Shown here: positions 18,397 through 27,048 of the stretch, in pieces
Numbering within the stretch: position 1 is the first letter of the stretch
How the letters are laid out: each line of letters begins with the position of its first letter
Assembly (NCBI RefSeq): GCF_022818495.1
Contig: NZ_CP089291.1
Span: forward strand, 4,295,501 to 4,359,500
DNA length: 64,000 nucleotides
From: Fodinisporobacter ferrooxydans
GTDB lineage: Bacteria > Bacillota > Bacilli > Tumebacillales > MYW30-H2
Direction: 5' to 3'
Translations under genes and position numbers: made by a program
Notes under the pieces: model-generated
What the model was told of the DNA's origin: nothing
Seen by the model: the letters and a program-made list of their open reading frames with translations, nothing else
Database searches by the model: none

Positions 18397-19494
18397 CTAG
18401 ATTTGCTCCAATGCTTCAATCAAGCGTATATTTTCTTCTTGCGTCCCAACAGATACCCGAATCCACGTAGACAGCCCAAATGGCTCTCCGGATCGAATAA
18501 TCACTCCAACCTTAAGCAACTGCTGGAACACTTCTTTTGATGGCCGCTTCGTATCCACGAGAATGAAGTTTGTCTGTGTCGGGATATACGTCAAACCTAA
18601 GCGTTCAAATGCCGAATACAACTGTTTCTTGCCAGACTCGTTCACTTCAATACTCGTTTGCACATGCTCGGTATCATCGAGCGCAGTAACAGCAGCAACT
18701 TGCGCAACTGTATTTACGTTAAAAGGTTCCCGAACCCGGTTGATCTCCTGGACAATTGACGGATCGGCAACCAAGTAACCGACCCTGAGGCCAGCCAATG
18801 CATACAGTTTCGAAAACGTATGCAGGACGACAACAGGATATCCTTCCCGAACAAAAGATAACCCATGCACCGCATCAGCAGCCGTCACATACTCATAGTA
18901 CGCTTCATCCAATACGATCAATACACCTTCAGGAAGCTTCCGCATAAATGCAGCGAACGCTTCTTTCCGTATGTATGTTCCGGTTGGATTATTCGGTGTG
19001 CACAGATACACCATTTTCGTACGCGGCGTGATCGCTCGAAGAATCGCATCCAAATCATATTCAAATCCCTCTGCCAATGGAACATAATTGACACTCCCGT
19101 CCATCAATAAAGTGCCAAATACGTATTGGGAAAAAGATGGTGCAGGCATAACCACTTCATCCCCGGGATGAAGGAACGTTTCCGAAAGCATTTTGATCAA
19201 TTCATCCGAACCGTTTCCTACCAGAATATGTTCAGGAGTCACATCATGTTTTTGTGCGATTGCCCGTTTTAATTCCGTACTGCCGCCGTCCGGATATCGA
19301 TGCAGTTCACCTAATACGGATTGGATTGCTGCTTGCACCTTTTTGGAAGGGCCAATGGGATTTTCATTGGACGCAAGTTTCGCAACTTCCGAAAGTCCGT
19401 ACTCTTCCTGTACTTCCCGGATCGGCTTGCCCGGAATGTACGGGGATAACTTTGTTACATTTTTTCTGACATTTTGTAAAATCTGCCGGCTCAA
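18397..19494 (-). CDS. hisC: Histidinol-phosphate aminotransferase
   Basis: A PLP-dependent aminotransferase of histidine synthesis. In Bacillus the same enzyme also transaminates tyrosine and phenylalanine precursors, which suits its place upstream of the shikimate entry enzyme. The 365 residues begin with the usual YIPGKP and LASNENPIGPS. The cofactor lysine is in FSKLYALAGLRVGY. The C-terminal substrate arginine region RSGEPFGLSTWIRVSVG is intact. The start is a TTG at 19494 with GGGAGG ten bases upstream. That ribosome binding site can pair with an upstream segment (see the leader entry). Confidence 0.94.
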   Translation of the reverse strand: MSRQILQNVRKNVTKLSPYIPGKPIREVQEEYGLSEVAKLASNENPIGPSKKVQAAIQSVLGELHRYPDGGSTELKRAIAQKHDVTPEHILVGNGSDELIKMLSETFLHPGDEVVMPAPSFSQYVFGTLLMDGSVNYVPLAEGFEYDLDAILRAITPRTKMVYLCTPNNPTGTYIRKEAFAAFMRKLPEGVLIVLDEAYYEYVTAADAVHGLSFVREGYPVVVLHTFSKLYALAGLRVGYLVADPSIVQEINRVREPFNVNTVAQVAAVTALDDTEHVQTSIEVNESGKKQLYSAFERLGLTYIPTQTNFILVDTKRPSKEVFQQLLKVGVIIRSGEPFGLSTWIRVSVGTQEENIRLIEALEQI

Positions 19495-19643
19495 ACGAAT
19501 AGCCTCCCTTCTCTATTAAAAAAGCCGCCGCATCGCCAGTAACGAAGGGAAGCTCCGCAAGTTATAAAACGAATTCTCAATGTCTTGCCAAGCGACAAAT
19601 AAGGAATAATGATTTTTATAGCATTCTATCATAAGAGTATTTA
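19495..19643 (-). promoter_or_regulatory. hisC: hisC leader: extended -10 promoter and RBS-sequestering hairpin
   Basis: A TGCTATAAA extended -10 (TATAAA at 19620-19615) with only a weak -35 predicts a leader of about 115 bases. In the leader, 19554-19544 (AGCTTCCCTTC on the minus strand) can pair over 11 bp, one of them G-U, with 19511-19501 (GAAGGGAGGCT), which contains the hisC ribosome binding site. A GGCGGC-TTTTTT segment lies in the loop. No T-box (GGGTGG) sequence was found. Regulation of translation is inference from this pairing. Confidence 0.45.
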
Positions 19644-19661
19644 AGCAAACAATATATTTTT

Positions 19662-20279
19662 TCAACCAGGCTCATCCGAACGGCGGTCGACAGAATGATG
19701 GAAGGGATGTGCATTTGTAACGCCTGCCGCAATTACAAACTTCAAGGCATCCTCCACATGAATATCCAATACTTCCACCGATTCTTTTGGGACAATGATC
19801 GTAAAACCGGCGAGTTGAAAGCTTTGCGGAAGATAAACAGCAATCGAATCACAATACCGTTCCCCTAAAAAGGAGAGTTGCTCTGTTGTCACAAAACCGA
19901 CCGCCTGCATGTCTGAACCCGGCAGTTTGACTAATACAACTTTGGAAAATGAACGCTTTTCGCCAACAAGGGATTGGATCGTATCTTTGATCATGCTGTA
20001 CAAGCTTTTCACAAATGGAATGCGATTCATGATCGTATCCATGTATTCAAAAATTCTATGTGTAAACCAGGCAGTTGCCAGCCAGCCAATCACTGTTACG
20101 AGAAAAACCGTAACCAATAGTCCCAATCCCGGCAAATATTCCCCGTGAATTTCTTTGCGGATCCATCTGCCGAGAATACTGTCCAAAAAATTAAATAACT
20201 GAACGACGACATAGATTACAGTACAAACCGGCACAACTGTAATAATTCCATTGAGAAAATACTTCAGTAATCGTCTCAT
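19662..20279 (-). CDS. DUF502 family membrane protein
   Basis: A 205-residue conserved membrane protein with two N-terminal hydrophobic helices (about 8-30 and 50-75) and a soluble tail with the family pattern PFVKSLYSMIKDTIQ and VGFVTTE. Its function in bacteria is unknown; related proteins are proposed to organise membranes or transporters. The ATG at 20279 follows GGAGG; an in-frame TTG at 20291 is inside that signal. It is monocistronic. Confidence 0.85.
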   Translation of the reverse strand: MRRLLKYFLNGIITVVPVCTVIYVVVQLFNFLDSILGRWIRKEIHGEYLPGLGLLVTVFLVTVIGWLATAWFTHRIFEYMDTIMNRIPFVKSLYSMIKDTIQSLVGEKRSFSKVVLVKLPGSDMQAVGFVTTEQLSFLGERYCDSIAVYLPQSFQLAGFTIIVPKESVEVLDIHVEDALKFVIAAGVTNAHPFHHSVDRRSDEPG

Positions 20280-20396
20280 CCATTCCTCCAAAATATGCTA
20301 TTTTCTTTTTTTACATTTCTAGTTTACCTTCTTGATTCAATTCAGTAAACTAATATTGAATGAATCGAACGTTGCGAAAAGGTTGTGTAAGGAAAC

Positions 20397-21107
20397 GTGA
20401 ATGGAATCGACAGCAAATCATTAGCCAATTTGTTAAAAATAGAGTTTCTGTCATTAGGACTGCCCGGTGATTCGAGCCAATCGTCTTCCCTGCCAGGCTC
20501 CACAGGAGGGCAAGGCTTTTCAGACATGCTTGCTTCCATTCTCGGGCCGACGGGCAGTATGGGTTCTGCGACACCAGCAGCGAACCAACTCTTGCAATCG
20601 CAAAACACATGGAGTGCATTGGCGCAAATGTCCTCGACACAATGGAACCCGCTCTCCTTCTTGCCAATCGGACAAGCGAGTGCAGTCAGGCAACCGCAAC
20701 CGGCAGACCAATCGCTATCTACCAATCCTTCCCAATGGGACTCTGTTATAGAAAATGTATCCAATCGATACAATTTGCCTGTCAATCTGATTAAAAGTGT
20801 CATTGCCCAAGAATCAGGCTTTCAACCCGATGCAATATCGAAAGCAGGTGCTCAAGGACTCATGCAACTGATGCCGGCAACTGCCCGTGCATTGGGTGTG
20901 GACAATCCATTTGACCCCATGCAAAACATCGACGGCGGCACCCGCTATCTAAAACAGCTGCTGGACCGTTTTCACGGTCGGATCGATTTGGCGTTGGCTG
21001 CCTACAATGCAGGACCAGGCGCAGTAGAAATGTACGGAGGGATCCCTCCATATAAGGAAACGCAGTCCTATGTTGAAACTATTATGAACCGGGCCGGCTT
21101 GGCGTAA
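20397..21107 (+). CDS. Lytic transglycosylase (CwlQ/YjbJ-like)
   Basis: A 236-residue murein hydrolase. Residues 1-115 are low-complexity and rich in Ser, Gln and Pro. Residues from about 120 on form an SLT (goose-lysozyme-like) domain with the catalytic glutamate in AQESGFQPDAIS, then GAQGLMQLMPATA and LALAAYNAGPGAV. There is no signal peptide, as in the B. subtilis CwlQ (YjbJ) group, so export is by an unknown route or through a secretion complex. The start is a GTG at 20397 after AAGGAA, rather close; no ATG occurs before the mid-region. Confidence 0.88.
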   Translation: MNGIDSKSLANLLKIEFLSLGLPGDSSQSSSLPGSTGGQGFSDMLASILGPTGSMGSATPAANQLLQSQNTWSALAQMSSTQWNPLSFLPIGQASAVRQPQPADQSLSTNPSQWDSVIENVSNRYNLPVNLIKSVIAQESGFQPDAISKAGAQGLMQLMPATARALGVDNPFDPMQNIDGGTRYLKQLLDRFHGRIDLALAAYNAGPGAVEMYGGIPPYKETQSYVETIMNRAGLA

Positions 21108-21191
21108 ACACAGAGGAAGTTCCGCCTCTGCCGCGTGCCGCCGCAGCTTTCATGCAAATTCGGAAGCCTTTGCCAAGCAGAAGCCGGTCTT

Positions 21192-22235
21192 CTAAACAAA
21201 ATAGAAACCGGTCGCGATGATGATATATGCACCTACTGCCATGGCCCCTTCCAGCCAGTTGGATTCCCCGTCCAATGACAAATACGTAATAAGAAATACG
21301 CTCAAAATCATGGACACCGTCTCTGGAACGGCAAATACAAAACTCATCGGGTGTCCGACGAGAAAACTTAAAAATATTAAAACGGGTGTAACGAACATGG
21401 CCACTTGCAGACTGCTGCCGACTGCGATCTCCAGGCTGATATCCATCCGATTTTTCCATGCCATGAACACAGCCGAACTATGTTCCGCCGCGTTGCCCAC
21501 AATCGCCACCACAATTACACCGATGAACATCTGGCTCCAACCGAATACATGGGAAACATGTTCAATGGATTTTACCAAAAATTCACTTTCAAATCCAACG
21601 GCAATCGTTGCACCGCATAAAATGCCGATTGCTTTCGATAAACTCCATTCTGCATCTTCGTGCTCCATATCTTCCGTATAATTTAATAATTGCTTATGCG
21701 TAAAAAGTGAAAACAAAAGCCCGAGAATGTACAGCAATAGAGAAATGATCGCGACGGTAATCGAAAGGGCATGCGCAATTTCCGGCTTTTTAAATGTGAA
21801 GATCGACGGAATGACAAGTGCAACGATTACGCCAAGCACCATCATCGAAGCATTTGTCCCGGCGATGGTACGGTTAAAGGATTGTGTCGGATATTTAATC
21901 CCGCCGACAAAAAAACTTAACCCTGCAACCAACAACAAATTGCCGATAATGGAACCGGTAATAGACGCCTGTACGACTGACGTTAATCCGGCTTTGAGCG
22001 CAAAAAAGCTGATGATAAGCTCTACCGCGTTCCCAAATGTCGCATTTAACAATCCACCCAATCGCGGACCGCTATGAATGGCGATACTTTCTGTAGCTCT
22101 CCCCATGATTCCTGCCAATGGGATAATGACAGCACAGCTCAGAATGAACAGAATCGTATCGGAAACGCCCAACCAGGCGGCCGCTATACTTACCGGCAAA
22201 AGAATAAAAAGCAACAGGTTCAAAATTCGATTCAT
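21192..22235 (-). CDS. Ca2+/H+ antiporter, CaCA family
   Basis: A polytopic membrane protein of 347 residues with about eleven helices that exchanges cytoplasmic calcium for protons, like B. subtilis YfkE (ChaA). Both alpha-repeats are clear: GNAVELIISFFALKAGL near the N-terminal third and GNAAEHSSAVFMAWKNRMD in the second half, each with the ion-coordinating glutamate. The ATG at 22235 is chosen because GGAG lies seven bases upstream; ATGs at 22241 and 22253 are too close or lack a signal. Confidence 0.92.
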   Translation of the reverse strand: MNRILNLLLFILLPVSIAAAWLGVSDTILFILSCAVIIPLAGIMGRATESIAIHSGPRLGGLLNATFGNAVELIISFFALKAGLTSVVQASITGSIIGNLLLVAGLSFFVGGIKYPTQSFNRTIAGTNASMMVLGVIVALVIPSIFTFKKPEIAHALSITVAIISLLLYILGLLFSLFTHKQLLNYTEDMEHEDAEWSLSKAIGILCGATIAVGFESEFLVKSIEHVSHVFGWSQMFIGVIVVAIVGNAAEHSSAVFMAWKNRMDISLEIAVGSSLQVAMFVTPVLIFLSFLVGHPMSFVFAVPETVSMILSVFLITYLSLDGESNWLEGAMAVGAYIIIATGFYFV

Positions 22236-22329
22236 CGACATTCTCCATCCCAAACCGTTTTTTCAGAGCAATCAAAAACCACTTCAATAGTTTTTTCGAG
22301 TTTTCCATATGTATTCAATAATGAATCCG

Positions 22330-22356
22330 AAAAAAAACCCCAGAAAAAATCTGGGG
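22330..22356 (-). terminator. Terminator of the CorC-type gene
   Basis: A 7-bp GC-rich stem (arms 22338-22344 and 22350-22356) followed on the minus strand by eight T. It is a classic intrinsic terminator. Confidence 0.88.
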
Positions 22357-22369
22357 AGTTTTTATGCGT

Positions 22370-23758
22370 TTATACCGTTCGATAGTTTTCACGATCAAGT
22401 TCTACGAAAGAGTTTCCGTGAAAGGTGCCGCCACCGTCAGAATCCTCGGAATTTTTCTGCTCTACGGGTTTGATCTCCATGCGTGTGACCCGCAAATTGT
22501 CCATCTCCGTTACTTTAAACTGATATCCCTCAACCGCGACCGATGAACCGATGTTTGGCGGTGTTTTGAATTGCGAGTACATCCAACCGCCAATCGTATC
22601 CACTTCTTCCGTGTCAAGGTTTAGATTCAGGTATTCATTCACTTCATCGATCAGCAATCGTGCATCGATGGAAAGAATGTCACCTTTTGTCTCGATAAAA
22701 GGACGTTCCTCGTCAAACTCATCCTGAATCTCGCCGACGAGTTCCTCAAGAATATCCTCCGTCGTAACCATTCCCGCCGTACCGCCATATTCATCAATGA
22801 CAATGGCGATTTCCGATCGATTCTTTTGCAGAATCCGAAGGACATCTTTAATCAACATCGATTCGTGCACAGTGACCGGGTCCCTTGCAATCGATTCCAG
22901 CGATGTTTCATAATTGCCCTGTAAAGCTACGGCGTACAAATCCTTTATATGAATCACTCCGATAATGTGATCTTTATCTGTTTCACACAATGGAAACCTT
23001 GTATGTTTATCGCTTTCCGCCACTTCCAAATTTTCCTGGAACGTCCTCGTGGAATATAAACACACCATATCGGTACGGGGCACCATAATCTCTCTGGCCA
23101 CCCGATTTGAAAAATCAAAAATGTTATCAAACAAGCTTAGCTCCGTCTCATCAATGACACCACTTTCATGGCTTTGGGACACAAGCATCCGCAGTTCTTC
23201 TTCCGAATGCGCCAATTCCGTTTGGTTATTGCCGCGAATTCCAAACAAATGCAAAATCGTGGAAGCCGACTTGTTTAATAACCATATGGCCGGATACATA
23301 ACACGATGAAAACCCACCAAAATTCCTGCTGTAAACAAAGCCATACCTTCTGCACGGTGAATGGCCAGCGTCTTTGGCACCAATTCCCCCAAAATAATCT
23401 GCAAAGCGGTAATCAACAGAAATGATAGGATCGTAGACAGCACATTTACGGTTGTTGCCGATAAATGCATGGAAGCAAATACACCATCAATCAGTGTCGC
23501 AAGGGACTGTTCCCCAATCCATCCAAGGCCCAGCGAGGCAAGCGTTATGCCCAACTGTGTGGCAGATAAATACGCATCCAAATCTTCCATGACCTTTTTT
23601 ACATGCTTGGCGCGTCGATTGCCTTCAATTGCGAGTTGCTCAATTCGCGTACCGCGCACTTTGATGATTGAAAATTCGGCAGCAACGAAATATCCATTCA
23701 TTACAACCAATAAGAAAGCGATGAAAATTTTAAATAACGATTCGCCCAATGGGTCCAA
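22370..23758 (-). CDS. CNNM/CorC-type transporter (hemolysin C family)
   Basis: A 462-residue membrane protein. Domain order: N-terminal CNNM (DUF21) membrane domain, about residues 5-200, with NGYFVAAEFSIIKVR and LGELVPKTLAI; a pair of CBS domains, about 215-335, that bind adenine nucleotides; and a C-terminal CorC/HlyC domain (IGGWMYSQF). Relatives export or sense magnesium and resist cobalt; the hemolysin name is historical. It starts at a TTG (23758) with AGGAG eight bases upstream. A CCTGTC/GACAGG inverted repeat just upstream overlaps part of that signal. No magnesium riboswitch was recognised. Confidence 0.9.
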   Translation of the reverse strand: MDPLGESLFKIFIAFLLVVMNGYFVAAEFSIIKVRGTRIEQLAIEGNRRAKHVKKVMEDLDAYLSATQLGITLASLGLGWIGEQSLATLIDGVFASMHLSATTVNVLSTILSFLLITALQIILGELVPKTLAIHRAEGMALFTAGILVGFHRVMYPAIWLLNKSASTILHLFGIRGNNQTELAHSEEELRMLVSQSHESGVIDETELSLFDNIFDFSNRVAREIMVPRTDMVCLYSTRTFQENLEVAESDKHTRFPLCETDKDHIIGVIHIKDLYAVALQGNYETSLESIARDPVTVHESMLIKDVLRILQKNRSEIAIVIDEYGGTAGMVTTEDILEELVGEIQDEFDEERPFIETKGDILSIDARLLIDEVNEYLNLNLDTEEVDTIGGWMYSQFKTPPNIGSSVAVEGYQFKVTEMDNLRVTRMEIKPVEQKNSEDSDGGGTFHGNSFVELDRENYRTV

Positions 23759-23986
23759 TCCTGTGCTCCTGTCAAGGCAGCCCTAGACAGGATTACACCT
23801 CCCGTTATTAGTAAGATGTATTGAAGTATATCATACAGTTGCAAAAAGTTCCACGAACCAAGATTGCACCCTCCCCCTTTTACAGTACCTATGCTTCAAT
23901 TCTATGCGATCATCCCTTGTCTTCTTACTGTTTTTCCATCAGAATAATTTTCGCTGCTTCTTAGCCCTTTGATTTGTCAGTCTGGA

Positions 23987-24041
23987 CTTTTTGGGATTCG
24001 GCAAAGCAATCCGCCGTGGAGTTTTGACTACTTTTTGAACA
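23987..24041 (-). repeat. Dispersed MITE-like repeat, copy 2 (truncated)
   Basis: Matches the reverse complement of the left half of the complete copy at 61051-61195: CTTTTTGGGATTCGGCAAAGC, then GTGGAGTTTTGACTACTTTTTGAACA. The far half is missing. The terminal part lies directly upstream of ppa and supplies the -35 hexamer of its promoter. Confidence 0.8.
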
Positions 24042-24052
24042 TCCTCTATAAT
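24024..24052 (+). promoter_or_regulatory. ppa: Sigma-A promoter of ppa, partly made by the repeat
   Basis: TTGACT (24024-24029), exactly 17 bases, then TATAAT (24047-24052). The -35 hexamer and most of the spacer belong to repeat copy 2; TATAAT lies just outside the repeat end (ATCCTC flank). Transcription would begin near 24059, about 39 bases before the ATG. Confidence 0.8.
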
Positions 24053-24097
24053 AATACAGGTGAAAATCTGTATTTTATTGCTAGGAGGTCACAGCAA

Positions 24098-24586
24098 ATG
24101 GCAGAACAGTTGATTGTAGACGCACTGATCGAGATTCCCACAGGCAGTCAAAACAAATATGAATTTGACAAGGAAGCAAACGTATTCCGTTTAGACCGTG
24201 TTTTATATTCACCAATGCATTATCCTACCGAATACGGATACATTGAAAATACGCTGGCAGAAGATGGAGATCCGCTTGATATCCTGGTATTGACGACATT
24301 TCCGACATTTCCCGGTTGTGTCATCGAATCCCGCGTAATTGGTGTCCTCGTTATGGCGGATGATAAAGGTCAAGACGAGAAATTATTGGGTGTTCCTGTG
24401 AAAGATCCTCGTTTTAAGCATATTCAAACATTGGATGATGTTGCACCACACGTTTTAAAAGAGATTGCTCATTTCTTCCAGGTCTATAAAGATTTAGAAG
24501 GAAAAGAAACAAAAATTGAAGGCTGGCGCGGTGTTGAAGAGGCGCAAAAGATTCTGCAAGACTCTTTGGCGCGCTATCAAGGCTAA
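24098..24586 (+). CDS. ppa: Inorganic pyrophosphatase (family I)
   Basis: Hydrolyses pyrophosphate to two phosphates and so pulls biosynthetic reactions forward. The 162-residue protein is the compact, soluble Mg-dependent type. Seen: EIPTGSQNKYEFDKEANVFRLDR, YPTEYGYI and the signature DGDPLDILVL with the metal-binding aspartates. The ATG at 24098 has AGGAGG nine bases upstream. The open frame extends upstream to 23969, but that part runs through repeat copy 2 and is not coding. Many Firmicutes use the unrelated family II enzyme instead. Confidence 0.96.
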   Translation: MAEQLIVDALIEIPTGSQNKYEFDKEANVFRLDRVLYSPMHYPTEYGYIENTLAEDGDPLDILVLTTFPTFPGCVIESRVIGVLVMADDKGQDEKLLGVPVKDPRFKHIQTLDDVAPHVLKEIAHFFQVYKDLEGKETKIEGWRGVEEAQKILQDSLARYQG

Positions 24587-24678
24587 TTGTCCGGATTATC
24601 CTTCAATTTTCGCATTCTTGACTTCTGCATTTGTCACTGCAGCATTCTTTCTATTGCAGATCGTACATAGTACAGTCG

Positions 24679-24708
24679 AACGCCCGTCAAAAGTTTCTGA
24701 CGGGCGTT
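24679..24708 (+). terminator. Hairpin downstream of ppa
   Basis: An 11-bp perfect stem (arms 24679-24689 and 24698-24708, AACGCCCGTCA type) followed by TGGTGATT, a poor T run. It is probably the ppa terminator. Confidence 0.55.
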
Positions 24709-24819
24709 TGGTGATTCAACGAAACATTCGATATCCACGTTTGCGCAGCGACAAATGCCATTTTGCTGATAATAGAACCGTAAAGAAAGACGAATATTTG
24801 GAAGAAAGGAGCGGAAACA

Positions 24820-25608
24820 TTGCAAAAAAACGGCATTCGAATCGCCTCTCTCACTCCAAGCAATACAGAAATCCTGCATGCTTTAGGACTCATCGATCAG
24901 TTGGCAGGAATTGATGATTACTCCGATTACCCTGCAAACCTCTTAGAAAATGTACCGCGTTTAGGTCCGGATTTACAGATACGAATGGAAGATGTAATCG
25001 CTTTCAAACCGGATTTGGTACTCGCTTCCCTATCCGTTCCGGGTATGGAACACGTTGTAGAACAACTGAAAAGCACCGGTCTTCCCTATGTAGTACTCAA
25101 TCCCAAATCCATATCTGAGATTTGGGAAACAATCCGTCTAGTCGGAGAACTCACAGGCACTTCCAAACAGGCAGCTTTGTTGATCGATCAGTATGAGCAG
25201 CGCATCCATGCTGTGCGTGCTGCCTATGTACATCTGGAAGACAGACCCAGGTTATATTGGGAATGGTGGCCGCATCCATGCATTAGCCCAGGCGGACAAA
25301 ATTGGTTAACGGAAATCAGCCATCTTGCCGGTGCCAAAAATATTTTCGCCGATGTGGATCGAGAAAGCGTGATCGATGCTGCGGAAGAAGTCAAGCGTTG
25401 CAATCCCGACTATTTTCTTGCCGTATGGTGCGGAGTCAAGACAGAAAAAGTACCTTATAAGAAAATTCTGGAGCGTACAGGCTGGCAACTGGTAGAAGCA
25501 ATCAAACAGAAACGCGTATACATTTTAGAGGAAGGTTTGTATTGCAGACCCTCGCCGCGGCTGGTTGATGGTTTGGAGAGCTTGGTAAAAATCATCCATC
25601 CCAAATGA
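24820..25608 (+). CDS. BtuF-like cobalamin-binding protein without signal peptide
   Basis: A 262-residue protein of the type III periplasmic-binding fold (BtuF/FecB family), the class that delivers cobalamin or iron chelates to ABC importers. It starts directly in the first beta strand (IRIASLTPSNTEILHALGL). DDYSDYP, the PDLVLAS strand and YWEWWPHPCISPGGQNWLTE follow. There is no signal peptide or lipobox, so it may be cytoplasmic, as in several orphan relatives. The start is a TTG with AAAGGAG nine bases upstream. No permease or ATPase gene is adjacent. The ligand is not known; cobalamin is the family-based guess. Confidence 0.75.
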   Translation: MQKNGIRIASLTPSNTEILHALGLIDQLAGIDDYSDYPANLLENVPRLGPDLQIRMEDVIAFKPDLVLASLSVPGMEHVVEQLKSTGLPYVVLNPKSISEIWETIRLVGELTGTSKQAALLIDQYEQRIHAVRAAYVHLEDRPRLYWEWWPHPCISPGGQNWLTEISHLAGAKNIFADVDRESVIDAAEEVKRCNPDYFLAVWCGVKTEKVPYKKILERTGWQLVEAIKQKRVYILEEGLYCRPSPRLVDGLESLVKIIHPK

Positions 25609-25716
25609 AATATCCTTTTATCCTTTGATTTGTCAACTTAATCACTGCACATGTGTTGAGCGTTGAAATGAGCATGTGAAGTGCAATCCATGTGCCATGT
25701 ACACAACGGCCAAAAT

Positions 25717-25857
25717 CTACGTCGACGAGTTGATGGAGTTGCGTTCTCTGGTCGTATCTGTTTGTTGAAGAATCGCAGATTTTCCTATAATATAAAATGA
25801 TACGCCAAGCAATCCGATTGTAAGAATAAATGCGATTGTTTGCAAGTCGAAACCCAT
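25717..25857 (-). CDS. Small membrane protein (46 residues)
   Basis: Not previously obvious because of its size. The ATG at 25857 is preceded by AAAGGAGATG, nine bases upstream. The protein begins MGFDLQTIAFILTIGLLGVS, has a single hydrophobic helix (about 5-25), then a polar tail (QQTDTTRERNSINSST). It is divergent from the amidase gene at 25968, with the two start regions about 110 bases apart. No family was recognised. The strong ribosome binding site and helix argue that it is real. Between it and the BtuF-like gene (25609-25716) nothing else was seen. Confidence 0.6.
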   Translation of the reverse strand: MGFDLQTIAFILTIGLLGVSFYIIGKSAILQQTDTTRERNSINSST

Positions 25858-25967
25858 GGTCTGCATCTCCTTTCCCGCTTCTATTTCATTAGACGAATGC
25901 CATGGGTTTTTTGTTGCATCTTTTTAAAGTATTTACCCAATTGGTTATATGGGGAGGAGTTTTACCT

Positions 25968-26765
25968 ATGACGCGGATCGCTCTTTTACAGATGGATCTT
26001 GTCTTCGGTCGACCGGAAGACAACAAACAGAAAGCCGGCAAGATGATCGAAGAGGCAACGGCACAAAAAGCGGAAATCGTTGTTTTGCCGGAACTTTGGA
26101 CAACCGGTTATGCATTGACTAAAATTTCTGAATTGGCTGATCCGAATGGGCAAGCGTTTCAAGCATTTTTTTCTGAGCAAGCCAAAAAATACGGGATCAC
26201 AATTGTCGGTGGATCGATTGCTGAACGCTCTACAGATGATGCTGTTTTTAATACTTCGTATACGTTTTCTCATACAGGTGAACGGTTAAATGCATATCGA
26301 AAAATTCATTTGTTTCAATTAATGGATGAACACCTGTATTTACACGCCGGAGACCAAGTGACTACATATGATATTCATAATGTGCCTGCTTCGACAATCA
26401 TTTGTTACGATCTGAGATTCCCGGAGTTGACACGAACTCTCGCATTATCGGGTGTCCAAATGATTTTCATTCCTGCTGAATGGCCCCATCCCCGTCTGCA
26501 GCACTGGCGGCAGCTGCAAATTGCCAGGGCGATTGAGAATCAATTGTTTATGATCAGCTGCAACCGTGTCGGGAAAGCCGGCGATACGGAATTCTTCGGT
26601 CATTCCATGGTCGTCGACCCATGGGGTGAAGTTCTCTTGGAATGCAGTGAAGAAGAAGGTGTGTTCGTCGTGGATATCGATCTGAGCTTGGTGGCTGAAG
26701 TGCGAAAAAAAATTCCTGTTTTTGCAGATCGAAGACCTCATTTATATACATCTGCCCATTTTTGA
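25968..26765 (+). CDS. Nitrilase-superfamily carbon-nitrogen hydrolase
   Basis: A 265-residue amidase. The Glu-Lys-Cys triad is visible: Glu in VVLPELWTTGY, Lys in YRKIHLF, Cys in IICYDLRFPEL. Length and motifs are close to the omega-amidase/YafV group, including B. subtilis MtnU (YkrU), which hydrolyses 2-oxoglutaramate or alpha-ketoglutaramate-like amides formed in methionine salvage. No mtn genes are nearby, so the substrate is open. The ATG at 25968 follows GGGGAGGAG; the frame's upstream extension to 25902 lacks a signal. Confidence 0.86.
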   Translation: MTRIALLQMDLVFGRPEDNKQKAGKMIEEATAQKAEIVVLPELWTTGYALTKISELADPNGQAFQAFFSEQAKKYGITIVGGSIAERSTDDAVFNTSYTFSHTGERLNAYRKIHLFQLMDEHLYLHAGDQVTTYDIHNVPASTIICYDLRFPELTRTLALSGVQMIFIPAEWPHPRLQHWRQLQIARAIENQLFMISCNRVGKAGDTEFFGHSMVVDPWGEVLLECSEEEGVFVVDIDLSLVAEVRKKIPVFADRRPHLYTSAHF

Positions 26766-26918
26766 GCCATCCAGGTCAAACATCTATACAAAACGATTCC
26801 TAGTCGCATTACATGTAGTATGTGAAAACATCTACTTCACAAAAACGTTATGGCAATCATCCGCTGCCAAAGAGTAGAGGTTTTTACGATTACCGAATAA
26901 AACTGGGAGGAATTCGAT

Positions 26919-27041
26919 ATGTACGGAATTTTTGGCGGATATACACGTTGGGCAGTTGTATTTTTGATCATCTTCGTGCTCTTCTTCTTACTCGTTCCTG
27001 GCTACGGTGCTGGTGCTGCAGCAGCTGGCCCTGTTTGCTAA
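26919..27041 (+). CDS. Small membrane protein, YjcZ-like (40 residues)
   Basis: The ATG at 26919 follows GGGAGGAA with good spacing. The protein has a short Gly/Tyr-rich N-terminus (MYGIFGGYTRW), one hydrophobic helix (AVVFLIIFVLFFLLVPG) and a GAGAAAAGPVC tail. This layout recalls the YjcZ/SscA-type tiny proteins made in sporulating Bacillus, but the match is by pattern only. A clear terminator follows within ten bases of the stop, so it is a self-contained gene. The convergent neighbour is the Tyr/Pro-rich protein at 27085-27594. Confidence 0.6.
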   Translation: MYGIFGGYTRWAVVFLIIFVLFFLLVPGYGAGAAAAGPVC

Positions 27042-27048
27042 CGGAAAC

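Noticed and set aside
19495-19661. T-box or other amino-acid riboswitch upstream of hisC
   Set aside because: No GGGTGG T-box core or other known aptamer sequence was found; only the RBS-pairing hairpin is supported.
20320-20375. AGTTTAC/GTAAACT inverted repeat upstream of the lytic transglycosylase gene
   Set aside because: Seven-base arms in AT-rich DNA with no matching site elsewhere in the window; too weak to call an operator.
23969-24097. Longer pyrophosphatase start and ald start at 52819
   Set aside because: Both extensions run through copies of the dispersed repeat and give the same CFAESQK-like or inverse peptides found at other copies; proper ribosome binding sites precede the shorter starts.
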